Assembly (NCBI GenBank): GCA_965248235.1
Contig: CBDFIU010000002.1
Span: 372,001 to 436,000, forward strand
Reading direction: 5' to 3'
Source of the DNA: UBA6623 sp965248235
GTDB lineage: Bacteria > Acidobacteriota > Terriglobia > Bryobacterales > UBA6623
DNA: 64,000 nucleotides
A program made the translations under genes and the position numbers. The first letter of the stretch is position 1. Every line of letters starts with the position of its first letter. Under the pieces are notes generated by a model that made no database searches, was not told the DNA's origin, and was given only the letters and a program-made list of their open reading frames with translations. Below, piece after piece: positions 36,712 to 44,562 of this stretch.

Positions 36712-38781
36712 ATGAGATTCTCTCCATCAAATCGCATGAAGCAAGTCGACGCGCCGACCCCCTATTCGTGGCTTCCCGTGATCCTCGGCGGCACCCTCGT
36801 CAGCGTGTTGGTTGGTGTGTTTGATACGTTGGCGAACTATCACATCCCCGCCGCCGGATTTGCGCGTTTTGCGCTCGCTCTATTACCCTTCACGCTCGTC
36901 GCGGCCGCGGTATTCGCCTTGTGCCTCATCTTCACGGTCGGGGTGTGCTACCTGCTCAAACCGCTGAACCCGAGTCCGGGTCCGCTTGCCGCGGCCGTCG
37001 CCGTTGTAGTTGGGGCCGAGGCCGTTCTGTTCCGGATGCATGGCCCCATTGTCGCGCTCGTTGCCGCGGTGGTTGTCTGCTGGGTAGGCGTCATCGTTTA
37101 CATCATTGCCTTACGGATCACAAAGTTGCCCGAGGCGTCGCGGTTTTGTCGGCAAGCCGCCGTCACCGCCTTGGTACTGGCGGGGGCGGTGTTTGTCTGC
37201 TCATGGATGACCCGCTACCCCTTGCACATGGCGGCGCTGCAATCTCCTACTCGATTTCAGGTTTTGTCGCAGGCCGGGTTCCTCGCGATCGTGGCGCCTT
37301 TGGTCTTTCTCACCAAGGCGAAACTAGGGAAAGCTTTCGGGCTTGCTCTCGCTCTGGGCGCTTGGCTGGTCGTTCTTCCGCACATTCCCTCGGCCTCGTC
37401 CGCCCCCGCCCCCGAGAATCCCTCGAATAGGGCGCCGTCCATTAAGTCGGTTGTCTTGATCATCGTCGACACGCTGCGCGGCGATGCCCTGGGACCCGAG
37501 GCCTGTGATACCGCCTCCACTCCCAATCTGTGTGCGCTGGCCGACGATTCAATCGTTTTTCGCGATGCGATCTCTCCGGCTTCTTGGACCATACCCGCCA
37601 TGGCGTCGATCATGACCGGCGTCTCCCCGGACTTTCACGGCGTAGGCGGACCCATGCCGGAATGTGCCTTTCCGACCCTAGCCTCTTTCTTGCGGCAATC
37701 CGACTATCACACCCAGGCCGTCATCGGGAACGGCATTCTCAGTAACGCCGACAAGCCTCGCTCCAAAACCGACGGCGAAACGTTTTCGGACGGCTTTGTC
37801 GATTACAACGCCTACTCCGCGAACCGACTAGGCGAATCCTTGGCGGCTCGGTTGTGGGAGATCATCGACCCGGACTTTGTCACCGGCGGCAATACCGAGG
37901 CCGTTACTAGTCTCGCGATGGATTCGCTGGACGCGAATGCGGAGAATCCCTTTTTCTTGTGGTGGCACCTCTATGACCCCCACACGCCCTACGCTCCCCC
38001 CAAGGAGTTCCGCGATCGGATTTCCTCGCCGCAACCCGACCAAATCCATTTTCATGACGAACTCGTGAGAACCGGCGAACGAATGGTTCCCCCCGAGCAA
38101 CGAGTCTGGATTCAAGAGCTTTACGAGGCGGAGATCCGCTTTGTCGACCGCGCTGTCGGCGACTTCCTGCGAAAGATGCGATCGCTGGGAATCTACGACG
38201 ACAGCCTGATCATTCTGACAAGCGACCACGGGGAAGAGTTTTGGGAGCACGAAAAGTGGGGACACGGGCACAGCGTGTATGACGAGTTGTTGCGCGTCCC
38301 GCTGCTGATCAAGGTTCCCGGCTCCGCCGCCACCGGCGCCGTCGAGTCGACGGTTCCAACGCAGGCATTGTTGCCGACGATCCTCGATTTGTGCGGCATT
38401 CCCTACGATCCTCAACCGGGATGGCTCCCTTCGTTGGCGCCCTTGTGTCGTCGAGACGCCGACGACCGTTATCCGGAGCCGATCGTGAGCAGCAACGCCC
38501 TCTATTGGGAGGAACAAGCCGCCGTGTTCCACGAAGGCCGGAAGTTAATCTGGCGCCGTCATTCGGACCGCGAAGAATTCTACGACCGCCGAGTCGATCC
38601 CCTCGAACAAGTCTCGACCTTGGCCGAAAATCGCGAGCAAGCCCGCGACCTAAAGGACATCATTCAACGCCAACTCCTGCTGGCGAAACAAATCAGAAAA
38701 GAACGAGGGATTGACGACGACGTCTTCGGATGGGACGAGGACACCTTGAAGAGACTCAAGGGGATGGGCTATCTCAAATGA
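36712..38781 (+). CDS. Membrane-anchored sulfatase/alkaline-phosphatase-fold hydrolase or transferase
   Basis: The 689-residue product has five to six N-terminal membrane spans (about 20-215) and a sulfatase-fold domain from about 245. Metal ligands are clear (VVLIIVDTLRGDALG and LIILTSDHGEEFWEHEKWGH). The nucleophile position is T293 in ASWTIPAMASIMTG, where sulfatases have Cys/Ser in C-x-P-x-R, and the Arg is missing. This resembles phosphoethanolamine/phosphoglycerol transferases and phosphonate-monoester hydrolases, so a phosphotransfer on envelope glycan or lipid is a reasonable inference. No clear ribosome site precedes ATG 36712; ATG 36736 is an alternative. It is 15 bp from the convergent glycosyltransferase. 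Confidence 0.87.
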   Translation: MRFSPSNRMKQVDAPTPYSWLPVILGGTLVSVLVGVFDTLANYHIPAAGFARFALALLPFTLVAAAVFALCLIFTVGVCYLLKPLNPSPGPLAAAVAVVVGAEAVLFRMHGPIVALVAAVVVCWVGVIVYIIALRITKLPEASRFCRQAAVTALVLAGAVFVCSWMTRYPLHMAALQSPTRFQVLSQAGFLAIVAPLVFLTKAKLGKAFGLALALGAWLVVLPHIPSASSAPAPENPSNRAPSIKSVVLIIVDTLRGDALGPEACDTASTPNLCALADDSIVFRDAISPASWTIPAMASIMTGVSPDFHGVGGPMPECAFPTLASFLRQSDYHTQAVIGNGILSNADKPRSKTDGETFSDGFVDYNAYSANRLGESLAARLWEIIDPDFVTGGNTEAVTSLAMDSLDANAENPFFLWWHLYDPHTPYAPPKEFRDRISSPQPDQIHFHDELVRTGERMVPPEQRVWIQELYEAEIRFVDRAVGDFLRKMRSLGIYDDSLIILTSDHGEEFWEHEKWGHGHSVYDELLRVPLLIKVPGSAATGAVESTVPTQALLPTILDLCGIPYDPQPGWLPSLAPLCRRDADDRYPEPIVSSNALYWEEQAAVFHEGRKLIWRRHSDREEFYDRRVDPLEQVSTLAENREQARDLKDIIQRQLLLAKQIRKERGIDDDVFGWDEDTLKRLKGMGYLK

Positions 38782-38796
38782 ACCGCTCCGCCGAAC

Positions 38797-38832
38797 TTAC
38801 GGGCGCGAAGCGGACCGGCCCCGATTTTTTTC
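38797..38832 (-). repeat. REP-like half element R7 inside the GT2 3' end
   Basis: Read on the minus strand, GAAAAAAATCGGGGCCGGTC followed by CGCTTCGCGCCCG matches the left half of the palindrome family (GAAAAAATGGGGACAGTCCG, CTTCGCGCC). It encodes the C-terminal residues and leads into the TAA stop codon. Confidence 0.6.
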
Positions 38833-39618
38833 CAAGGTGTGGACATCGGAATGGTAACGTAAGCGCAGACTGTCGAAACGGCGCTGCCTGACCAAGCCCA
38901 TTCGATGCAAGCCGTATTGGGCGACGACGCGTAAAATCGACAGCCCATAGCGGCAGCTCTGCCAAAACGAAGCGGACGACGACTCGGCGAAATAGCGCGT
39001 CGGAACCGGTACTTCCACAAAGCGCGCTTCCAGCTCGACAAGCTGCGCAACGATCTCTTGGTCAAAGATGAACCCGTCGGAGTTCATTTCGAAATTGACC
39101 TTATCGAGGACCGAACGGCGATAGGCGCGGTACCCGGTGTGGTACTCGCTCAACTGCATGCCGAACGCCATGTTCTCTATCTTCGTTAGGGCGCGGTTGG
39201 CAACGTACTTCCACCAAGGCATGCCCTGGCGCACCGGACTGATCCCCATCAGCCGCGATCCGAAAACGATGTCGGCTTCGTCCTGTTCGATCGGGCAAAT
39301 GATTTCGGGCAGCAACGTCGGGTCGTATTGATAGTCGGGGTGGACCATCACGATGATGTCGGCGCCCGCCCGCATGGCCTCACGATAACAGGTCTTCTGG
39401 TTCGCCCCGTAGCCGTAATTGCGGGTATGGACAAACAGCCGCAAGCCCAATTCCCGTGCGATCTTGGCCGTCTCGTCCCCGCTCGCATCGTCGACGACAA
39501 TCACCAGATCGACTCTATCCCGGGGTAGGTCGGCGTAGGTCAACTCAAGCGTCTTGGCCGCGTTGTAGGCGGGCATGACGACGACGACCATGGGACGTTT
39601 GCCGATTTCACCCATCAT
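38797..39618 (-). CDS. Family 2 glycosyltransferase (DPM1-like)
   Basis: GT2 enzymes transfer sugar from a nucleotide donor, often to a lipid carrier. The 273-residue product has VVVVMPAYNAAKTL, VDLVIVVDDASGDETAKIA, NYGYGANQKTCYREAMRAGA, MVHPDYQYDPTLL (the D-x-D region is HPDYQ) and FGSRLMG. No membrane helix follows. The last 12 residues (EKNRGRSASRP end) are encoded by half of a REP-like element (R7). It follows the methyltransferase by 21 bp on the same strand, making a two-gene unit for surface-glycan or lipid glycosylation. Confidence 0.92.
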   Translation of the reverse strand: MMGEIGKRPMVVVVMPAYNAAKTLELTYADLPRDRVDLVIVVDDASGDETAKIARELGLRLFVHTRNYGYGANQKTCYREAMRAGADIIVMVHPDYQYDPTLLPEIICPIEQDEADIVFGSRLMGISPVRQGMPWWKYVANRALTKIENMAFGMQLSEYHTGYRAYRRSVLDKVNFEMNSDGFIFDQEIVAQLVELEARFVEVPVPTRYFAESSSASFWQSCRYGLSILRVVAQYGLHRMGLVRQRRFDSLRLRYHSDVHTLEKNRGRSASRP

Positions 39619-39639
39619 GCTGATTGTGGCACCAATCGG

Positions 39640-40341
39640 TCACTCAGGCCTCGCGGCGACAACAAATTGATAGGCGAACAGCGTTTTGCGCAGACGCGCC
39701 AGTATGTATGCGAGCGTTTCCGCGGCCCGTACCGGCGCCGAATGCCGCCATTGCGGCAACATCAATCCCACCGGTGTTGTTGTCGGCTCAATACTTTCCA
39801 GCTGAAAACCCGCCGCGGTGAAGAGTTCCCGCCAGCCCGCCAGGGTGAAGAAATGAAGGTGGGTTCGATCGAAAAGCCCGCGATCGTCTTTCGGGAAGCG
39901 CCCCCACAATACGTTCCACCTCACCCAAGCGTGGCCGCTGTTGGGGAGCGAAGCCACGAGCCGGCCCTCGACGCCGAGCAGCGAACGAATCCACGCCAGT
40001 GTCTTGTCGGGACGCCGCAAGTGTTCGAGTACGTCCCCGCAAAGGGCGTAGTCGAAGGACCCGTCGAGGGCGGGCGGGTCAAGATCGAGGTCGGCCTCGA
40101 TGATTTCGATGTCTTCGGGGAAGCCGCGGGCGACGGTTCCCGGCGCGGCCACGCAAACCACGGTAAACCCGCGCTTGGCCAGTTCGGCGCTCAAATAGCC
40201 TTCGCCGCCGCCCAAGTCCAAAACGCGCCGCCCCTCGCCGCGATCCGGGAAAGCCCTCAACAGCAGCGAGTGGCTGCTCAAAGACTCGGGCTTAAAGGTG
40301 TAAGGGCCGGTGGGATCCGGCAAACTTTGTTGGTGAGACAT
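39640..40341 (-). CDS. Class I SAM-dependent methyltransferase
   Basis: The 233-residue product has motif I VLDLGGGEGYLSAELAKRGF, acidic loop IEIIEADLDL, motif IV FDYALCGDVLEHLRRPDKTL and the tail DRTHLHFFTLAGWRELFTAA, typical of Methyltransf_11/23 proteins that often sit next to glycosyltransferases. It is the upstream gene of a pair with the GT2 glycosyltransferase, with a divergent promoter region toward the DUF3179 gene. Substrate may be a glycan or its lipid carrier. Confidence 0.9.
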   Translation of the reverse strand: MSHQQSLPDPTGPYTFKPESLSSHSLLLRAFPDRGEGRRVLDLGGGEGYLSAELAKRGFTVVCVAAPGTVARGFPEDIEIIEADLDLDPPALDGSFDYALCGDVLEHLRRPDKTLAWIRSLLGVEGRLVASLPNSGHAWVRWNVLWGRFPKDDRGLFDRTHLHFFTLAGWRELFTAAGFQLESIEPTTTPVGLMLPQWRHSAPVRAAETLAYILARLRKTLFAYQFVVAARPE

Positions 40342-40458
40342 CCGGACGGCCGCGAGGAAGTCTCCATGCTATCACGGCCCGAAAGCAGCTCGAGTTTTTT
40401 GCCGACTCGCCGTGACCAACCCCGCCGAGGTCCGAACTACTCAACAGGGGGATGAACC

Positions 40459-41871
40459 TTGCCGCGAACGACTGACCGTGTCACGCACATTATCCGGCCG
40501 AGCGAAAGGTCACGGGCCGACATTCTTTGTTTTTTGCTCGCGCTTTCCATGCTGACGGCGCTTCCGGCGGCGGCGCAATCGGTCCCTGACGGTCCCGCCG
40601 AGACGACGCAAGCGCTTGTCAGCTTCCTCAACGGCGGCTCACCACCGAAGCCGGGAAGTCTCAAAGCCCTCGAGGAGCACTGGGAGACGAACCTCGTGCC
40701 CTTCATTCTCGACACCCTCACCTTCATCCCCGAGCAGGACGGGCGCCACGCCGCTCTCTGGAAGCTGCTCGGGAAAAACGCCGGCAAATCGATGCCTCGG
40801 GACGGGCAGGTCTGGCAAAAGTGGATGTGGAAGCAGGAATTCACAATGCACCCGGACTACCCAGAGTTCCGGGCGGCGCTCTACTCTTCGGTCGATCAGC
40901 GCTTCCGGCGCTGGTTTTTTCATGGGATGCCGCACACCATCCGTGTCGACGAGATCATGTGGGGCGGCGTCAAGGTCGACGGCATACCTCCGCTCGATCA
41001 AGCCCCGGTCATTCCCGCCGCGCAAGCCGATTATCTAGGGAAGAAGAATATCGTCTTCGGCGTCTACGTCAACGGCGAGGCGCGCGCCTATCCCAAGCGC
41101 ATCTTGGCTTGGCATGAAATGGCGAATGACAAGCTGGGCGGCCGCGACGTCACCTTGGTTTATTGCACGCTGTGCGGGTCGGCCGTTCTGTACGATCAGC
41201 ACATTGGGGAGCGCCGCTTCGTGTTCGGGACCAGCGGTTTTCTCTACCGTTCCAACAAGCTGATGTACGATCGCGAAACATACTCCTTGTGGTCGGCCCT
41301 CGAGGGTCGCCCGGTCACCGGCAAGCTGGCGGGTTCGGACCTCGAACTCAAGCGGCTGCCGATCGTCACCACGACCTGGGAGGAGTGGCGCCGCCGACAC
41401 CCGGATACCACCGTCCTTTCACTCGAAACCGGCCATCGCCGCGACTACGGCGAGGGAGTGGCCTACCGGGAATACTTTTCGACTGACCGCATCATGTTTC
41501 CGGTGCCGTTTGAAGACAGCCGTCTCAAGAACAAGCAAGAAATCCTGGCCGTCGTCCTTGACCGCAAGCCCGCCGCCTTCGATACGGAGTTTCTCGCCAA
41601 GAACCCTCTTCATCACGACACCGTCGGCCGCCGAGAAGTGGTGATCTTGACCGACAAGTCGGGCGCCAATCGGCTCTATGACGCCGCCGATGTCCGGTTC
41701 AAGAGGTGGGACCGTAGGTCGAAACTCACCGATGAGCAAGGCGGCGCCTGGCAAGTGACCGAAGACGCCCTCGAAGGCCCCGACGGCGAGACGCGTGACC
41801 GTCTCGCCGCCCACCGAGCTTTCTGGTTTGGCTGGCATGCCCAGTTTCCGAATGTCCGCCTCGTGCACTGA
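40459..41871 (+). CDS. DUF3179 domain protein, secreted
   Basis: The 470-residue protein has a signal peptide (RADILCFLLALSMLTALPAA, then AQS) and the DUF3179 core with GVYVNGEARAYPKRILAWHE, VTLVYCTLCGSAVLYD, SGFLYRSNKLMYDRETYSLW and WEEWRRRHPDT. Family members have a conserved YCTLCGS motif (possible metal or disulfide site) and unknown function. Residues 30-130 are a helical extension. TTG at 40459 with GGGGG 7 bases upstream is the only good start. Divergent from the methyltransferase-GT2 pair. Confidence 0.88.
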   Translation: MPRTTDRVTHIIRPSERSRADILCFLLALSMLTALPAAAQSVPDGPAETTQALVSFLNGGSPPKPGSLKALEEHWETNLVPFILDTLTFIPEQDGRHAALWKLLGKNAGKSMPRDGQVWQKWMWKQEFTMHPDYPEFRAALYSSVDQRFRRWFFHGMPHTIRVDEIMWGGVKVDGIPPLDQAPVIPAAQADYLGKKNIVFGVYVNGEARAYPKRILAWHEMANDKLGGRDVTLVYCTLCGSAVLYDQHIGERRFVFGTSGFLYRSNKLMYDRETYSLWSALEGRPVTGKLAGSDLELKRLPIVTTTWEEWRRRHPDTTVLSLETGHRRDYGEGVAYREYFSTDRIMFPVPFEDSRLKNKQEILAVVLDRKPAAFDTEFLAKNPLHHDTVGRREVVILTDKSGANRLYDAADVRFKRWDRRSKLTDEQGGAWQVTEDALEGPDGETRDRLAAHRAFWFGWHAQFPNVRLVH

Positions 41872-41886
41872 GCCGAAATCGTGTTG

Positions 41887-42040
41887 AATCTTGACGGATT
41901 TAGAGGGCCATGGGCGGGTTAGGCTCTTCCCGCGAAACTTGCGCAACCCCATCCGCTCCTTCAACCAGGCATTGGGAAACTCCGCCACTTCCGCCCGCCA
42001 CACGCTCACCAACAAGCGCGGCTCCCAGGCCGCTCGCCCG
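41887..42040 (-). pseudogene. Possible transposase C-terminal relic
   Basis: On the minus strand the frame reads WRAEVAEFPNAWLKERMGLR followed by KFRGKSL, which resembles the C-terminal 'FPNAWIKE-LGLR-F-RG' block of DDE transposases (IS1182/IS5-like). No catalytic part, ends or start codon are present. The similarity is from memory and the assignment is weak. Confidence 0.3.
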
Positions 42041-42082
42041 GCTTCGCCGGTCGCGGCACCGCCGTATGCGTGCCGGAACCTC

Positions 42083-42111
42083 TTGTAACAAACGCCGCGC
42101 GGCTTTATACT
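42083..42111 (+). promoter_or_regulatory. Promoter upstream of the small secreted protein
   Basis: TTGTAA (42083-42088) and TATACT (42106-42111) are 17 bp apart, giving a leader of about 45 nt to the ATG at 42162, which has an ideal AAGGAGAAAG ribosome site. Confidence 0.5.
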
Positions 42112-42161
42112 TTGGCCCTGCCGGACCAAATCGGTCCTGGTTGACATAAAGGAGAAAGACA

Positions 42162-42689
42162 ATGTCATGGAACTTTCTTGGTAAGTGTTCACGATCGAAA
42201 ACACGTTGGTTCACGGTTGCCGCGCTGATGTTGGCGCTATCCACGGCGGGGGGGCAAGCGTTCGCCGCGCAGCCGTTCTTATCGGGCGACATCTTCGAAA
42301 TGGTTGTCGAGACAGACGTCTGCTTGCGACAGCCCTTGTCGGGCGGCTGTTCCACGTTCGGTTCAATCGACGCCGCGGCCCCCGGGAACGCAAACCCGAT
42401 TCGAGTCACCTTGAGCTTGATTCAGCCCAACGGCGCCCCGGTGACCGGTCTACCCCGAGGCGACTTCGAATTTGAGTGGCGGTTCGGGCAACCGATATTG
42501 ATCCCTACATTCGCAAGTTGCCCGATTTGCTTCGAAGACAGCAGCACGTTGCTCGTGCCGCTTCCGGGCATGTACGTGCTTTATGTAACGCCAACGGGCA
42601 TCTGGGAAGACGTCAACGTGAGTCGCCTACGGATTGATGTCTTACCCACTGTGTCCGTCTACAAGCTAATCAAGCTCGATCTTCGGTAA
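42162..42689 (+). CDS. Secreted protein of unknown function, 175 aa
   Basis: The product has a signal peptide (WFTVAALMLALSTAGGQAFA, cut before AQPF) and a compact domain with four Cys after cleavage: C106-type pairs in VETDVCLRQPLSGGC and TFASCPICFED. The predicted beta-rich sequence (IRVTLSLIQPNGAPVTGLPR) hints at an immunoglobulin-like or carbohydrate-binding fold, but no family is recognised. AAGGAG 8 bases before ATG 42162 and a promoter at 42083 support the call. It stands alone before the repeat-rich zone. Confidence 0.72.
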   Translation: MSWNFLGKCSRSKTRWFTVAALMLALSTAGGQAFAAQPFLSGDIFEMVVETDVCLRQPLSGGCSTFGSIDAAAPGNANPIRVTLSLIQPNGAPVTGLPRGDFEFEWRFGQPILIPTFASCPICFEDSSTLLVPLPGMYVLYVTPTGIWEDVNVSRLRIDVLPTVSVYKLIKLDLR

Positions 42690-42906
42690 TCTTGTTATTC
42701 CAGCCCTGGGCGCAAGCTCAGGGCTTACCGTCACGGCCCCCTTTGGCCAACGCCCGATCACCGCATCCGCCAAGCGTCAAAGCGGCGCACGCACTCATAC
42801 GTACCCTGTCGCCACTCCCGGCGACGTTTCTTCTTCCCCAAACCGCCAAACCCCGTCCCCCATCCCGACTCAACACCTGCCCCAGGGCAAAACCGCGCCT
42901 GCCTTG

Positions 42907-43012
42907 AGCCGCGAAGCGGCGGCCGGAATATAGCCTAGGGTGCAGCCGAAGGCGGAACCCTAGGTACAAAATCAAACCGGCTTGAGCCCTGTAAGGGGCG
43001 ACAGGAGCACCT
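42907..43012 (+). repeat. Chained-hairpin repeat S2
   Basis: GAGCCGCGAAGCGGCGG, TATAGCCTAGGGTGCAGCCG, GGCGGAACCCTAGG and GAGCCCTGTAAGGGGCGACA follow each other as in S1 and S3, each able to form a hairpin. Confidence 0.75.
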
Positions 43013-43130
43013 GCTCTCCCCTATTCATCGCGGCATGATGAATCCGCGGATTCACCCTTCCCTTCTCGCAACCCCCCACCAGCCCGGATGTCCCCTCGCC
43101 TCGGCCCCCCCGCCCCCGGAGGGGGGCACG

Positions 43131-43206
43131 GATAGTAGCCCCGGGCTTCAGCCCGGGGTCACCGTCGCAAATCATCACAAGCCCCGGACGGGGCGCGGGA
43201 GCAACC
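43131..43206 (+). repeat. Related chained-hairpin repeat S4
   Basis: A perfect 8-bp stem CCCCGGGC-TTCA-GCCCGGGG (43139-43158) is followed by AAGCCCCGGACGGGGCGCGG. The GCCC/GGGGCG layout matches the last hairpin of S1-S3 but with different stems, so it is a related subfamily. A smaller relative is at 42704-42727. Confidence 0.55.
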
Positions 43207-43396
43207 GTTCCACGCAACCCCGGCCAATCCGACCCTCTCACCGTTTCGAACCGCCGCCCCACTCCTGGCGACGTCTTTCTCCCCAAACCCCCACCCCATC
43301 ACGACCCGACTAAACGTTAACGGTTTACGGTTCACGGTTAATTTAACGGCCCAATCCCCCAATTCCCCAAAAACCCATCACGGCAAAACAAAGAAT

Positions 43397-44432
43397 GATT
43401 GGTATTTACTTGACTCAGGTGACCACAAGATGTAGGATCGGGGAAATGGAAGATTATCCTCGGAATCTGGCCGAGTTCGAGGCGCGTTTCGCCACCGAGC
43501 AGGCCTGTCGAGAGTATCTGTGTCAACTCCGCTGGCCGGAGGGTTTTCGTTGTCCGCGATGCGGGCACGACAAAGCGTGGGCGGTGCGGACAGCGCTGCT
43601 GGAGTGCGCCGGCTGCGGGCATCAAGCTTCTCCAACGGCGGGCACAATATTTCAAGACACCCGCCAACCCCTCCAGAGTTGGTTTCGAGCCATGTGGTGG
43701 CTCACGAGCCAGAAGAACGGGGCGAGCGCGCTGGGCTTGCAGCGGGTGTTGGGCCTGGGCAGCTACAAAACGGCCTGGACTTGGTTGCATAAGCTCCGGC
43801 GCGCCATGGTGCGGCCCGGACGCGATCGGCTCAGCGGGCGCGTGGAGGTTGACGAGACTTACTTAGGAGGCTTGGAGGAGGGCGTGCGCGGTCGCCAAAC
43901 CGACGCTAAGGCGCTGATTGTAGTAGCGGCCGAGGAAGATGGTGCCGGCATCGGGCGGGTTCGGATACGCACCATTCCCAACGCCTCCGGGGACAGCTTG
44001 ATGGCCTTCGTCGGCGAGTCGATCGAACCCGGCAGCGTGGTCCATACCGACGGTTGGCTGGGATACGAACCGCTCGAAGGCGACGGCTATCGCCACGAGG
44101 TGAGCTACCTGGAGGGGCAACCGGCGCGCGCCTCGAAACTGCTCCCCCGGGTGCACCGCGTGGTGTCGTTAGTGAAGCGCTGGATACTGGGCACGCATCA
44201 AGGAGCGGTCAGTCACGAGCATCTCGACTCCTACCTCGACGAATTCGCCTTCCGCTTCAACCGCCGCAAGTCCAGAAGTCGAGGCAAGCTCTCTTACCGC
44301 CTGGTTCAACAGGCCGTCGCCGTGCCACCGGCACCCTACAAATCGCTGGTCGGAGGCACCGCGACACGCGCTACGGACGACCACAACATGTAGGGGCTAT
44401 TTCCCAATATCTGAGTCAAGTAAATACCCATC
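43397..44432 (+). mobile_element. Complete IS1595-family insertion sequence
   Basis: The 1036-bp element has terminal inverted repeats of 22 bp with one mismatch (left begins GATTGGTATTTACTTGACTC, right as complement GATGGGTATTTACTTGACTC). It is flanked by identical 8-bp direct repeats CAAAGAAT at 43389-43396 and 44433-44440, the target duplication length of this family. One transposase gene fills it. Confidence 0.93.
43446..44393 (+). CDS. IS1595-family transposase
   Basis: The 315-residue DDE-type transposase starts at ATG 43446 (an earlier in-frame ATG at 43395 lies outside the element). It has the N-terminal zinc ribbon C36-x2-C39 and C54-x2-C57, then LQSWFRAMWWLTSQKNGASA. The catalytic core shows D136 in VEVDETYLGG, D202 in VVHTDGWLGY, and the family block HRVVSLVKRWILGTHQGAVS followed by YLDEFAFRFNRR. 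All motifs are intact, and with matching target duplications the element may still be active. Confidence 0.93.
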   Translation: MEDYPRNLAEFEARFATEQACREYLCQLRWPEGFRCPRCGHDKAWAVRTALLECAGCGHQASPTAGTIFQDTRQPLQSWFRAMWWLTSQKNGASALGLQRVLGLGSYKTAWTWLHKLRRAMVRPGRDRLSGRVEVDETYLGGLEEGVRGRQTDAKALIVVAAEEDGAGIGRVRIRTIPNASGDSLMAFVGESIEPGSVVHTDGWLGYEPLEGDGYRHEVSYLEGQPARASKLLPRVHRVVSLVKRWILGTHQGAVSHEHLDSYLDEFAFRFNRRKSRSRGKLSYRLVQQAVAVPPAPYKSLVGGTATRATDDHNM

Positions 44433-44440
44433 CAAAGAAT

Positions 44441-44562
44441 ATTTCCCCCATCAAATCAACAACATAAGAAAATCAACCCCCGCTACCCGCACAACCCCAC
44501 CGTATCCTATAACCGGGCATCAGCCCCTATTACCGGGCATCCTGCCCCCAAGGACTCTCCAA
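44441..44562. other. Short spacer with a two-copy direct repeat
   Basis: TAACCGGGCATC at 44510-44521 and TTACCGGGCATC at 44530-44541 recur 20 bp apart just upstream of the next gene's AAGGA ribosome site. They may be an operator or part of a repeat. Confidence 0.35.

Larger units (their letters stand above)
42690..43388. other. Repeat-rich intergenic region of about 700 bp
   Basis: It contains chained-hairpin repeats (42704-42727, 42907-43012, 43131-43206), a GC hairpin CCCCCCGCCCCC/GGAGGGGGG at 43105-43126, and a tandem set of ACGGTT(T/C/A) units at 43314-43348. No gene is accepted; short frames here are proline- and arginine-rich. It forms the landing zone of the IS element. Confidence 0.6.

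Noticed and set aside
43395..43445. Earlier ATG for the IS1595 transposase
   Set aside because: It lies in the target duplication outside the element; ATG 43446 is inside and matches the family N-terminus.
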